Shown here: positions 11,660 to 24,472 of the stretch, piece after piece
Numbering within the stretch: the stretch's first letter is position 1
Layout of the letters: each line of letters begins with the position of its first letter
Source of the DNA: Neurospora intermedia
Taxonomy: Eukaryota; Ascomycota; Sordariomycetes; Sordariales; Sordariaceae
Direction of reading: 5' to 3'
Assembly: GCA_037102815.1 (NCBI GenBank)
Contig: BTPP01000009.1
Location: 1,054,001-1,118,000, forward strand
Length of the DNA stretch: 64,000 nucleotides
Notes under the pieces: model-generated
Told to the model about the DNA's origin: nothing
The model's database searches: none
The model's input: only the letters and a program-made list of their open reading frames with translations
Program-made: the position numbers and the translations under genes

Positions 11660-14319
11660 CCTTAAGGAGGTCCGGGCAATTTATATCTTCCTATAAAACC
11701 TACGAATTCTTATTATTTAGATACCCCTTCTATTTAATTTAGAATTAACGTTAGTAGCCGGATTTATAATACTTTATAATCGCTTTAATTTTATATTAAA
11801 TATTATTTTCTTTAATATTTATAATTTCCCCTCGTAGTACCGCCGTAGCAGGATCTCTATAGTACAGCTCTAATAGGGTAATAGGGAATATTAAGTAGAT
11901 GTAGTAATACGCAGGGAGTATAAGTCGGTAAACTATTTTCTTTTTTCCGACGACCTTAGTAATTTAGAAGGATCCTAAAAATTTATTTATTAATTTAGTA
12001 TTTAAACGGTATTATTTAATATACTTCGTATTAAATAGAATCTAATTCCTAATATTAAATTCCTTTAGCTTCCGAACTTTATTATATTATTTTATATACT
12101 CCTAATTAACGACCTTTAAAGTTATTATAATTTCTAACCGCTTACAAAATAATTCGTCGATCCGCTCGGTAGCTATTATAGGAAGGACCGTCCTCTACCT
12201 TCGCTTTAGGTCTACTAATCCCCGAAAATAATACCCGAAGAATAGCTCCAACGGGGACTTTCCAATAATAGTATAGAAATAGTTATTATACATTTATTGT
12301 ACTAATATAATTTTTTCGGCCTAATCGGTTTACTCTATATTATAAAAAATTCGAAAGTATAATTCTAAATTTTAATTCTATCTCTCCGTTTATCCGTCCG
12401 TTTAGGGGTACTAGGCCGTATTAAAACGTTTATAAATATTTAAGAATTTATAATAAGTCTTCTAAAATTAGTTTGTAAAAAGGTTATTTCTATTTAATAT
12501 AATAGAATCCGGGCGGCTAAATTACTAGAAAACGTTTTATTAAAAGAGGAATACAAATTGCCGAATATTAATTATCTTCTATATAGGGATATATAAGGCG
12601 TATTTAATAAAACGGTCGATAATAATAAAAATTATATTGTAAATCCGATTAAATATAGGGTTGAATAATTTTAGTATTCCTATAATAAAATCGTACGAAA
12701 TATTTTATTAAAGGATAATAGGAATAGGTAACAACCCTAATAACTTATATAATTAGTAATTACAAAGCTTAGCCTTTTAATACATTAGATATTCACGGAC
12801 GTATAATTCGATATTAATTATAATAGTAGGCTAGTAATAAAATTAATTAATATACTTCAATATCTTCCTTTAACCCGGGTACCCGGTTATTACTATATTA
12901 TAGTAGGTATAGAGTAGTTCGGCCCGTATACGTTCTAGAACGTAAATTTAATATTAATACTATAGAATTCTATTTTCCCCTATTTTTTAATTCTTTATTT
13001 ATCTCCTTCCTTCATTATTCTTCTATACTTCTTCAATAATAAATAGGTCCTCCTTCTACACTTCTAATAATTATTATCCTAATAGTAGTAACTATTCTTT
13101 ATCCTTCTATATTTTCGCTATTACTATATACCCGCCTATATTCCCTACTATAATACCTTTATTTTCCCTCCTTAACCTAATAGCAGCTTCGTCTACGAAC
13201 TTTACCTTCTTCTTCGCTACTTTATCCTTTTTACTATTATTCTTAACTTCTTTTCGCTTTTTCCCCCCCTTATTTACTTCGCCCTCCTCCTTCGAACTCC
13301 GCCTTTCTTCCCGCAATTCGACTTCTTTACCCTCTAATACCCAACCTTCTTCTATTTTATTTATATCCTATCGCTATTCCCTCTCTTCTACCGCCGTCTT
13401 TTAAACCTCCTTCCCGATTAAAATTACTTATTTTACTAATATTTTTAATATCCAATTTTCCTTTATTATCCAACCCTTTTCTTTACTCCCTTTAATAACC
13501 TTTATTAATAGGTAGTCGCCCCCTATCTCTAACTCTTTTCTTTATAATTATAATTTTTTTAATAATCTATCTATTAAATTTAACTTTCCTAATTAGTATT
13601 TAATCCCGAAATTATATACTATTAATTCCAATACCTACCAATTCTACCTTGTACTAGCCCGCTCTTTATTTTAAAAATACTATAAATTCAAATAATTTAT
13701 AATTATTAAGAATAATTTATTTATATATAATAAATATTACCTCTACGCCTTTAATACTCTTACAATTACTAATAATTCTCTATCCCCAACCCTATATTTT
13801 ATTTCTTCTAACGACTTTTTCCTTAAAAAGAAAACTACCGAATATTATTTATTACTATATAATTATATAAGAACCGCCCTAATTGTAAAGTCCAACGCGT
13901 CCGTCTCTATTTAAATTTATAATATTAAATCGAAGTAATATAATATAGGAACTTCCTAGAATAACTTTTTAAATTCCGTAAACGCTTCCCCTACTTCCTT
14001 TATAAGTTCGAACAGCCTCTATTTATTACCCTTTAATAATTCTATTAGGGGCGCAATTACTTTAGAATATAACGTTATAAAGCGCTAATAGAATCCTATA
14101 AATTTTAAGAAGATTTGGATATTATAAACGCTCGCCGAGGCCTCCTATTCTACGATCGTTACGACCCTCTCTAAATCTATCGATATACCCTCTAGGAAAA
14201 TAATATATCCTAGGAACAATACCCTCTTTATATAAAATTTGTATTTACTTAGGTTTATATAGAGATTCCAATCTTATAGCTACTAAAGAACTTCTTTAAT
14301 ATAATTAATATAGTCTTTT
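11660..14319 (-). pseudogene. Element B pol, C-terminal part: RT end, RNase H, integrase, chromodomain
   Basis: Minus-strand translation shows, in order, the end of reverse transcriptase (DYINYIKEVLQQLQDWNLY), the connection and RNase H (EETKYRVGDREL-like block near 13,800), and integrase with a clear DDE core. The central catalytic stretch includes FIIIDRFIKYA and QYPQTDGQTER-like residues after allowing for RIP stops, followed by GKSPLELFFGY. The C-terminal chromodomain remnant near 11,690-11,800 includes QIKQKGYLNNKNS (normally KWKGYP..ENSWEP). The N-terminal RT part resumes at 20,468 beyond the LINE. Confidence 0.85.
14306..14319. repeat. Left target-site duplication of the LINE
   Basis: TAATATAGTCTTTT, identical to 20,454-20,467. 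The duplicated bases belong to the reverse transcriptase gene of element B. Confidence 0.85.
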
Positions 14320-14515
14320 CCGAGGCGTGCCGTGGGCGCTCATCGACAACCTCGAGCCCGACGCGCTAGCGAAGGGCTTGTCCGAGAAGAACGACGTCAA
14401 TATTGTCCGAGCGAGAGCGTAGCGAAGAAAGTACGGTAGCGAAAGGGGCTCCCTACTACTCGAAGTGCCAACGGCAGACGACGGAGCGCGCTTAACGAGA
14501 GACTCCCTCTTCTAA

Positions 14516-15500
14516 ATGGGCAATGCCTTTTATTGTAAACCCTTCGAGCGGGACGCAATTCCCTAATAATACTACAATTACTAGGAGTTCGGCTACCTAG
14601 GCCGGTTCTACCCTAATAAGAAGGAGGTACGGTACCCCCGCTACGCCGAGAAGAGATACCCAAGCACAACTATAGTAGAATCCGAAACTAACTACCCCTC
14701 CAACTAGCGACCCGAACTCAAGAAGTACCTCCCTTGCAACCGTAAAGGTTATACTGCGGTGTCGAACGAATATCCGTTCGTAAGAACTGCGCAAGGCCGT
14801 ACTTTAATGGTATTTATAGAACGACCGAGGGAGTACGCCCCGCGACCCGCACCGATTACTATCGTAGATATACCGGCCCCGAATTAAAATTGTTAAAAGA
14901 TTACTTAGGCCGCCCCTACGACCCCCTAACGGGCCTATTCCGATATAGAAAATAGTAACGTCGACGTCCCTAATACTTTATTCGAAGATTTAGAAGCCTA
15001 ATAGTAGGAAATTCACTCTATTAAGAAGCGTAGCGCTTATAAAAAGGAATATAAAATACTTAAAGTCCAATTCGATAGGGCGCGTATAAGATAGTAATAA
15101 TAAATTATTAGTATAATTAATATTGTGCGAAGACCGAGTCTTAGACTATACTAGAAATCTACCGAACCCCGACCGTCTACCCAATAATTTTGAAAATACT
15201 CTACTAGAATATAACAAAGTCGTATAATAGAATAAAGATTATATTCGAAATAGAAGATTACTATAATATTATAGTAATATAAGAACTAGGCCGGAGCGTA
15301 ACTACGGGTAGTATACTTAATATTAGAATATTTCGTTACTAGGTATTAAATAGTACTAATTAGGAACGTATAGTAATATATATTAGTAAACGGTTCGCAA
15401 CCGAACAATAGGACTACAAATAAAGAAATAATTGGGTAATAATACGATTGGGAAGAGGCGTTAAGGAAGTATAAATATAGTTTATATATTTACTAATTTA
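14516..15500 (+). pseudogene. LINE ORF1 remnant
   Basis: ATG at 14,516 opens a frame (MGNAFYCKPFERD...) that continues with TAA/TAG interruptions at former Gln codons. It is rich in Arg, Tyr and Pro early, then in charged residues. In related LINEs ORF1 encodes an RNA-binding gag-like protein. I see no definite zinc knuckle here, so the function is inferred from position only. Confidence 0.5.
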
Positions 15501-18500
15501 GGATTCCGGATCCGAAGTAAATTAGTAAATCCCCCTTAAAGAAATTGTATTGAAATTGTAAGGAAGGGATATTATAGTAGGTAATATAAATTTTTACTAC
15601 CCGAATTAGGATATTTATAAAAGAGAAAATTATAGTAGTAAAGTACTTTTAGTATTGGCGGCTAATTACCGATTAACTTTCGTAACGTTATATAACAAAT
15701 TAATAAAATTAGGGAATATAATAAAAAGCGAATTTTATAGTACGATCGATTATATTTAGGTTTTAGAGTTACTATATACTATATATTAGACAATAGAAGA
15801 CAGAACGTTTATTAGGTCGGACTATTAAGTATAATTGGTTACCGTTTATATTAGAATTATAGAGGAGCCTAAGGAGGGCAATATAGGATATAGCTAGGCA
15901 CTTATAAATATTAGGAAGGTTAAGGAACTTATTAATAAATATATTATAATCCTATAAATAATTTTAATAATAGAAGAACTAGAAGAAGTAGTAAATTAAC
16001 TAATATCCTAATTAATTAAAATTATAAACGAAGTAGTACTGAAACGGAAAAGGAACGTCGGTAGAAAGGTTAATTAGTAGGATAAAAACGTAAAGGAAGC
16101 AATTAAGTATATAAGGAGGATAACCCGTACGTAGAGGATAAAAAAAATACTAATAAAAAAATAGAAATTAAACGAAGCGAAGCGGAAGTAAAATAAAGTT
16201 ATACAATTTACATAAATAAGGCGGTGGCGAATACTTATAAAAGACGTATTTAAGGACTTAAAAAAATTATAAACGCTAGAGCAATAGAAAAAGATATATA
16301 GTTACTTACTATCCGAACTACCTAAAATACTAATATTATACCGAAAGAGTAACAATAAGGAATTAAAAAGCTATAAAAATAAAATCGAAGTTCTAATAGA
16401 AAGGTTCTTTTTAATAATTAATATACTAATAAACTACTTACTAAATTAATATATAAAACGAAAAACCTAGTTAATAATAAGCTATATAATTAGTACTAAT
16501 AATATAATAAAGATAATACGACGGATAATACTTAATAAAACGCTAGAAAGCGATTAGATCTCTAATAAACTCCTTAAAATATATAAATATAAATTAATAG
16601 AAGCGTTAGTAGTAGTAGTAATAGGGAGCTTTATATTTGGTTCGTTCCTAGTATAATAGCGATATATTAAGGTAGTAGTCCTAAAGAAACCTAGTAAAAC
16701 TATAGTATAATAGAAGACTATAGGCGTATAGAAACTTATTATCCTATTAAATTGTATCGGTAAGGTATTAGAGGCTATAATTGCAGAACGGCTTATATTC
16801 GCAGCGGAGGAGTATAAACTCCTACTCGAAGGTTAAATAGGAAACCGGAAAGGGAGGTTAACCGAATTTGTAATAAGGGTTATAATAGAGATAGTATATA
16901 TAATATAGGAATTAGGAGCAATTATATTACTACTCTTCTTCGACTTTAAGGGGGCGTTCGACCGGGTGAATTATAAATAGTTCTTATATATGCTTTAGGA
17001 AAAAGGATTACTAATATAATTCTTATACTAAATAGTAAACTTTTTATCAAATAGAATAGGTAGCCTCTACTTCGATGGAGTAATATTAAGGGAATTTTAT
17101 ATAGTTATAGGGGTATTATAAAGCTCTCCCCTCTCCTTAATTTTATTCCTCCTTTTTATTATAACGCTATATAAAATATTAAAAAAGTTTAAAGGTACTA
17201 TTACGGTAGAATTTACTAACGATACTAATATTCTAGCCTTTTTAAAGTCGATAAAAGAGAATTGCGAGAAATTAGCGGCCGTATAGAGGATTTGCTACGA
17301 ATAGGCAATAGAAAGGGGGATAGAATTCGAAGTAATAAAATTAGAATTTATTTACTTTATAAAGATATAGTAACCTAAGTAAGAAATAGTTAACCTAGGA
17401 GGCTACTAATTAGTACCTACAGAATCGGTATAATTCTTAAGCGTATAATTCGATTATAAATTTACTTATAGGGTATACCTCCAAGTAGTAAAGAAGAAGA
17501 TATTGATATAAATATATATTCTAATACGAATTGTAGCGAAAATATAGGGGTATAACTTTATACGCGTACGCGAAGTTTATACTAAAGTAATCCGGGCAGT
17601 AATAATTTATAGTATATTAACCTATTATACTCCGACGGAACTAATAAGGGAACCCCGCAGGCTAGTGTAGAGCTTCACTATAATTTAAAATAATTACTTT
17701 CGGGTAATTTCCGGTATATATAAAGTAGTATCGATATTTAGCTTCGAAATAGAAACCTTCTACCCCCCCTTCGACCTTTACTTTAATAAGAGGGTCCGGA
17801 CGTTCGAGGAACGGTTAACCCGCTCCTTAGTAATAGCTTTTATATAAAGTATATTAATATAGGTAACGGCCGAAATTTAGGAACGAAGAGTATAATATTT
17901 ACTATACTTAGTACTAATTAATAGAAGGGCGAAGGCCGAATAGGCCGTATAATAAGCGTTACTCGAAAATATACTAGTATTATAAGGAGAAACGAGAAAA
18001 TTTACGCTGGGAGAAAAGGAAAAGTAATTAGAAGAGGTAATAAGAAGGGAGTAGGTAGTAAAATAATATATAAAAATAGCCGAAGTTATAAGGAAGAGAA
18101 AACGCTTTAATACTATAGAAGTACGCGTACAATTCGATAGAACTATATTATAATACTATATATAGCCTAGTATAGATAAAAATCCTTTACTATACTACCT
18201 ATTAAAGGCTATAAACTCCCTATTAATATAAATAAAAATCGGAAAAATAGGCCTATATATATTCCTCTTCGAAAGAAAGGTACTAGAAGTAATAATACTA
18301 TATTGCTAATATAGCGTAAGGAAGGAGACGTTCGAATATTTAGCGTTAGAATATTAAAAGACGGAATAGATTTAATTATAGAATAAAAATATACTTATAT
18401 AACCGATAAATAAAAAAGAATTCTATAATAAATTCGAAACGAACCCGGAACGAATCCTACAATAAGCCCTACGGTTAGAGAAATTATAAGAATACAAATT

Positions 18501-18690
18501 AGTAATTAAAATTAAAAAAACGAAAGAAATAGAAGAGATACTTAAGGATATAGATTAGTATAGTTAATTATATATATAGAAGACCCGGCCGAAGCTAGTA
18601 GTTACTTAATTGGAACGGAATTGTATTAGAACTAAAGAGAAGCCGACTAAATATATACCAAACGTATTAATAACGACCCCGGAAGAAAAT
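15500..18690 (+). pseudogene. LINE ORF2 remnant: endonuclease and reverse transcriptase
   Basis: Plus-strand translation gives an endonuclease C-terminal region and linker (15,700-16,700), then non-LTR reverse transcriptase (16,730-17,350) with DFKGAFDRVN and the FADD box mutated at 17,207-17,235. A C-terminal region ends near 18,690 with a Cys/His-containing segment (CQYSVRKETFEYLALEY, originally C.C...H...C type). Stops are nearly all TAA/TAG. The frame is otherwise continuous. Confidence 0.8.
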
Positions 18691-18769
18691 TAAATTATAA
18701 TTAAATTAGGGGAAACAGGGTATTAACTACTTTATATCACTATCGTTCGATATTATATTAGTACTATTA

Positions 18770-19950
18770 TAAGTATTAATTTCCTTATTATAAATATCCT
18801 CCAATTTAGAATTTCTATTATTATCCTTATTAAAATCCTCGGTAATAATACTAGTAAGAACCATCTTTATATTATAGTAAGGATAAATAGAAGAAAATTC
18901 ATCGACCGGACTTATATTTACGAAATAAATATAAATATTGTAAATAGTTTATTTAATATTAATAAATTATATTAAGAAGGTTAGTAATAGAACCGATATA
19001 GGGACGGTATAGGGTACTTATAGAAGAGAGGTAATTATTAAAATTATTCTACCGGGCGCGGACCGCTATTAAGCTTTTACTAATGCGTATAATATTAATA
19101 GTAATTGTATTAACCTTTTCGGAAAGAAGATAGATAGTATCCTCGATTTGGGTAATATAGAGACGAATTATAGTAATATTATTATAAAGTATAGCAATAT
19201 CTGTAGAGGAATTGATAGTAGCGTAGGCGAATTTTTTCTTCTTAATAAGGGACTTAACTGCAATTAGTAAATCCGAGGCTAGAAAGTCGCCGATAGAAGA
19301 AAGTTTAATACCAATACGATTTACTATAATCTATATAGCGTTCGCAATTTCTACCTTATTAACGAAATTCTTAAAATTATTCTTAAAATTGGCCTAAGTA
19401 GTATTATAATTATATAGAACTATAGCGGCCTCGACGAAAGTATATACTAAGGGAATAAATTCGCCCTCCAAATATTCTTTAGTCTTCTTTTATATCTAAT
19501 ATTTATAGTAAGGAGTATAGAAATAAATTATTTTACGGATTAGAAATAAAGACGTTATAATAATAAAATAGAGATTTATAGGGATTTTAGAAATATTAGG
19601 CCTAATTAAAAGCGATTCTAAAATTAAGCAAATCTTAATAAATTATAGGGAAAATATATATAAAACTACAAATATAAGACTTATACTATTTATAGTTTTT
19701 AAGAAGCCGGAAGTACCCTATAATAGTACCTTTCTTCTCTAGCGTTTCTTTCAATAAATACTTCCGAACTTTCTTAAAAGTAATAGATTTAATAGAGGCG
19801 TTACCCTATAGCGAACTACTAGGGCCGGTATTAAATACTATAATATCCGAAATAACGCCGCCCTCTAAATTATTAGGGAAGGCTATAGCCTTTATTACTT
19901 TAGAACTAAGCGTCTTCTTAATAACGCTAGGGGGTTTTTTATATAGTATA
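18770..19950 (-). pseudogene. Antisense coding-like tract in the 3' region of the LINE
   Basis: Downstream of ORF2, the minus strand translates for roughly 390 codons with few stops, again TAA/TAG. Recognisable stretches include AIAFPNNLEGGVISDII and KLSSIGDFLASDLL, ending in a helical, Ile/Thr-rich part. I do not recognise the family. It could be an antisense gene of the LINE or a separate, older nested fragment; no boundaries are visible. Confidence 0.45.
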
Positions 19951-20453
19951 ATAAAGTATTAATAATATTAAAATAGGTTAGATATAGTTATAAGGCGGCG
20001 GCGGACTTAATAATAGAGCGGATATAATATAGTAAATATAGTAGCGTAGTATAAAGAAGAAAGAAGGGAAGGAAGGAAGAAGGCGGGTCGAAGTTTCCTT
20101 TATAGGAAATTTGGGCGACCCGGAATAATATAATTAAAGAAAGATAGGATGAAAGGCTACTAACCGCGGGGAGATTACAACGAAAAGGACGGGGACGGAA
20201 CGGCGACAGGCCGGAGCCGGGACGGCCACGCATACAATACAAGTTTATAGCCTCGGTTATAACGGTGAGGTTATACCGAGAGGAAGAAAAACGGGACGGT
20301 ACGGAGCCGACACGGCGCCGTTGCAATAGCGAAGCGGAGGGTTTTCATCCGACTATAATAGTACGGTTTTTCCCACCGACTACGAACGAAGCAGCACTGT
20401 ATGCCCACTGGGCGGACTATATATATAGTTAGCGTGTATAAGACTAATAATAA

Positions 20454-20467
20454 TAATATAGTCTTTT
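20454..20467. repeat. Right target-site duplication of the LINE
   Basis: TAATATAGTCTTTT, identical to 14,306-14,319; the element B reverse transcriptase frame resumes immediately beyond. Confidence 0.85.
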
Positions 20468-23329
20468 TCATTCTTATTATAAATTAGAATATTATTAAAA
20501 TAAATAATATATATTATATTTATTAGCCCTACTAATATATTATTAATATATATTTAAAATATTACTAATACGTTCGCTAACCCTATTAATATAATTAAAA
20601 ATTTATAGTATTTATACTTCGTACGAAAGGCCGTCTTCTCCTCGTCTCCCTCTCGAATCTAAATTCTATAATATGCGTTCTTTAAATTTAATTTAGTAAA
20701 AATTTTAATTAACGATAACCAATTTAGAATCTCCTAAATAAGGGGTAACGCCGTTCGATTCTTCTTTATAACCTTATTTAACGCTTTAAAATTAATATAA
20801 AGCTTTAGCTTTCTACTTTTTTTTAGAATAAAAATAATAGGGGCGCCCGCTAAATTAATAGAAAGACGAATTTATTCCTTCTAAAATACCTCCGCTAATT
20901 ATTCGTATAATACTTCTAATTCTTTAATATTTAATATATAAATCGGTCTTTAAAGTGCTAATTCCCCTTCAATTAGATTAATATAATATTTTAACTGGTT
21001 GTATTAAAGTAGGGGTATAGTTAAAACTTTAAATACTAATTAGAATTTTTTATATTCCGATAGGATAATCGGTTTAAAAATAGTAAATTCGCCTTCGGTT
21101 TCCTCTAATAATTCTAGGGGTTATAGTAACGCTAGTTCTACGGGGGGTATTAGGGTAGAGTAAACGCTATTAAATACTACCCAAAAGACTTTTATTAGGG
21201 AAGTAAGGACCGGAAGTATTTTAGTTAACTCCGGTATAATAGGTAGGGTTGCAAATTCGGACGCTAAGGAAGAAGGGATTTTGAATAGGATATTCGTATA
21301 TACAGGAGGGTAGAAACCCTTTTCTACCCTTACTATTTCCTAGGGGTTTAATAGTAGAATTAAATCCTATTATAGCCCTACTAAGACGGTTATAATATTA
21401 TATACTTCCTTCGCTAATATTATATTTAATATAAGATTGCTAGCTTTAATACGAAACCGAAACGACTATTATTACTAATTAATATCGGGGTTCTATTTAT
21501 AAAGTTAAAAGTAACCGAGGATAACTTCTATAGCTAGGGATTTAATTATAATAAAAATAATTCGCTTCGTCCGTTTAATACTATAAGAATTATATATTTT
21601 AATAAAATAGGTAATTATATTATATATAAGAATAGGCCGAAGAGAGAAATTAATAAAATAATAGAATATTAAATTAATTTTTACGTTCGATAAGAGTAAA
21701 TACCTACTAATTAAATTTAATTCCGTATCCGAATTTATTAACCCTTACATACTCTACTAATCTCTATAAATCCTTACTAATAATTTTATTTCTAAATATA
21801 ATTACAATCTACCCGTATTATTCTAGGCGGTTATAATTACCACTTTAATTATAATCGGTTTAACGTTCGCTCCGTACAAAGGGGCACCTATAGGGATAGT
21901 ACAATTCCGTATTAAATAGCCGACTTAATTATAATTATAATAAGTTCGGTTTTAGTATACTACTATAAAATAATTTGTTATACTATATTTATAATAGGTA
22001 TTCGGTAGTTTCGGTTAAGTATAATAGCTATACATATAATTTTTTTAGCAATAAAAGGAATAAATAAAATTAAGATTTATTTAAAAAGTAATAGGGGGGT
22101 AATAGGGAAAATTAGAAGGGTTAGTACTATAGAACGACGGAGGAGGGATATTTGTAGAGGAAATAAGAGGGTATAAAAACGAAGAAGATAGTAGAATATA
22201 TTTTAAAAATATTTAATTTTAGTAATATAATATAGACGGTTCGATATTTTTTAAACTTTCTAACTATTCTACGTACGCTACTACTTTATTTATTGTATTA
22301 ATATTAGCCGTTGAGAGAACGCCTTATTTAAAAAGGGGGCGTAACCGATTAATCTACGTAACGATCCGAATATATTCTAATTAATTATATAATAAATTAA
22401 ATTCTTTAGTATAATAGTAATTATAAAAGTTATAAACGGTTTTTAAAGCGTTTTACTATATATATTCAAGCTTATTGAGAGCGGATTGTTTAATAGCTTA
22501 AGTATTACTATTATATTTAATTTCTAAGAAGGCACGGAGGTTACTCTATATAGGTATATTATAAATAATATTATACCCGGGCTTACTATAGAGAGCTAAT
22601 ATATATTTAATTTATATATTCTTAGGATTACCTTTAATATAATTAACGGCGAACGAGAGGGAAATATTAGAATATTCTTAAAAGTATATATTAATATTAT
22701 AAAAGTAATTCTATAATTATAAGAAATTTTCGCCGGTAAATTTAATAATATTATATTTAGGATAGTATTCGGTATAAACCGGCGTAATTATAATTAATAA
22801 AGGGGTAGTTATAGCAATAGCTACTAATAAAGGGGTAATAAGGGGAAGTATAATAGAAATATAAATTTAATTATAAAAGAGGTAGTTCTAATAATAGAAC
22901 CCGGCGGGGATAGGGGGGTAGTTTCCTATTAAATTTTATTTAGTAAGGCTTACGAAAGCGAATTAATCCTATTAGAATATATATAAAGGGAAATAATTAA
23001 GGAGAAGTTTAATTATAATAAATTAGGATTCAAATAATTATTATTTATATACAAATTTATTAGCTTTTAAAATTTAAGGATACGAATAGGGAACTTAAAG
23101 CGGCGTAGGGGGGTAATTTTCATTATTATCTTCTTTAATAAATTCTATAATAGGTTAATACTACTATAAGGAAGGCGGAGGAGGTTAAATTATTTTAACT
23201 GCAATAATTATAAAGGTAGTAGTATAAGAAGGGCGAAGAGTAGCTTCAGCGGTACGAAAGATAAACCGACTACTATATATATATATTTTAATAGTATCGG
23301 TTTAATTCCCGGAGGAAGAGCTATTAACT
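20468..23329 (-). pseudogene. Element B gag, protease and N-terminal reverse transcriptase remnant
   Basis: On the minus strand, 23,300-22,200 translates as a gag-like capsid region (for example FAVNYIKGNPKNI), 22,100-21,400 covers protease, and 21,400-20,468 is reverse transcriptase. The latter includes the block KYKYYKFLIILIGLANV (usually KYGHYEYLVMPFGLTNAP) and the active-site box YFNNILIY. The frame stops at the LINE insertion point. RIP stops are dense. Confidence 0.8.
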
Positions 23330-23669
23330 TATTAAGAACGTAGGCGAAAGGTAGGCTAAAGTAACTACGGTTGTAATTATACGTAAGGGACGGTAAATTA
23401 GGGGTTAATTTAAAAATATATTAATAGTTACCAATTATAATAAACTACGCCTCGTTAAACCTCTTTTATATTTATATAAACTCTATTTATCCGTTAATAA
23501 GCATTGTAGAATCCCGTACTAATTTAGCGCCCTAATATAGTGCCGGATTATCCTTCCCGCGAGCCCGACCCGATATAAGCGCTGCCGTTATTAGTCCACC
23601 GCTTCGGCCGACGGAGCGGAGCAGCGACCGTTAGAGTGCTTCGGTACGTAGGCTCTTAGCCTCCTAACA
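23330..23669 (-). repeat. 5' LTR of element B
   Basis: This 340-base copy is followed by the CTATC duplication at 23,670-23,674. It is less mutated than the left copy in its right half. Confidence 0.93.
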
Positions 23670-23674
23670 CTATC

Positions 23675-24472
23675 TTAGTTATAATTACTAGCCTTTAAGA
23701 GCTTATCGTTAAAGTTAGTAAAGAATTTAGAAAATAGTTCGCCGTCCCTCTACTTTATTTTAGTAAGGTTATTAAGGGTGTGGTCTTAAGTATAGTAAAT
23801 ACTAAAGATTTACCGGATTTATTCGAGCAATTCGGTTGGGTCTTTATTGCCGGAAAGGGTATAGATAGTTTAATAACCCTCTAATTTCTATTATTTATCG
23901 ACCGGTAGGGTATTAAGTATTTCGATCTATACAGCGTTAGGATTAGTATATAAACTAGTTTTAAAATCGGTATTATACGTCTTAATTAGCTTATTATAAT
24001 AGAAGAGAAAGGTAGTAGGCTTGCTATTCTACTTAGGGAGCTCGAATAGCTTCCGTCGGTACAATTTATTAGAATTACTATTAGACTCTTTATCGGTACT
24101 ATTGTCGGCTTTAGACTTCCTTTTGTCCTTGCCGGTACTATTAGAAAAATCCTACTTAGTAGGATATATAAATTTAGGTTTAAGGGTGGGTTAGGAATAG
24201 ATAGAGAAAGGGATTATAGATTTAACCTTCCTTTTTAACTCGGGGCTCGCTTGTAGAGCTCGGAGTAGGGTTCCGAGTAAGCTAGTAGTATTAGGGGAAA
24301 CTCTAACGCTCCCGGTTGTTAGAGAATTACGAGAAACTTCTATATCGGTATTAGTATTATTATTATCGTTCGGTATAGAAAAAGAGACTATTCTAATATT
24401 AGTATACGCCGTACTATTAATTGTAGGTAGTTCTTCCTTCCAATAGTTAACTAATAAGAAGGTAGAACCTAA
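23675..24472 (-). pseudogene. Element A gag, N-terminal part
   Basis: A minus-strand frame of about 100 codons (24,191-24,493, starting slightly inside the LTR) reads through SFSIPNDNNNTNTDIEVS and SLLGTLLRALQASPELKRKV with no internal stop. It lies where the gag start of element A is expected. The rest of the stretch decays before reaching the insertion point of element B. Confidence 0.6.

Larger units (their letters stand above)
14320..20453 (+). mobile_element. Tad/I-type LINE (non-LTR retrotransposon) inserted in element B, RIP-inactivated
   Basis: A 6,134-base insertion splits the element B reverse transcriptase and is bounded by an exact 14-base duplication. Plus-strand content: a GC-richer 5' leader, ORF1 from ATG 14,516, and ORF2 with endonuclease-like and reverse transcriptase domains to about 18,690. 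There is then 1.75 kb of 3' sequence and a short (TAA)n-like tail at 20,443-20,453. RT motifs include LLNCIGKVLEA, DFKGAFDRVN, GV.QSSPLS and FTNDTNIL (the FADD box). Both ends are distinctly less RIP-mutated than the middle. No terminal repeats are seen, as expected for a LINE. Confidence 0.85.
8169..23669 (-). mobile_element. Gypsy element B: second chromodomain Ty3/Gypsy, nested in element A and itself interrupted by a LINE
   Basis: Direct repeats of exactly 340 bases (8,169-8,508 and 23,330-23,669) are flanked by a perfect CTATC duplication (8,164-8,168 and 23,670-23,674). Coding is on the minus strand: gag-like about 23,300-22,200, protease about 22,100-21,400, reverse transcriptase 21,400-20,468 (YLDD box as YFNN near 20,477-20,503), then after the LINE the rest of RT/RNase H (14,319-13,690), integrase (about 12,880-11,830) and a chromodomain (about 11,800-11,660). 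A C-rich plus-strand tract at 8,511-8,520 forms the polypurine tract next to the 3' LTR. Removing the LINE leaves about 9.35 kb. The unusually long 3' non-pol region (8,509-11,600) holds a minisatellite, poly-T and pyrimidine-rich tracts. Confidence 0.9.
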
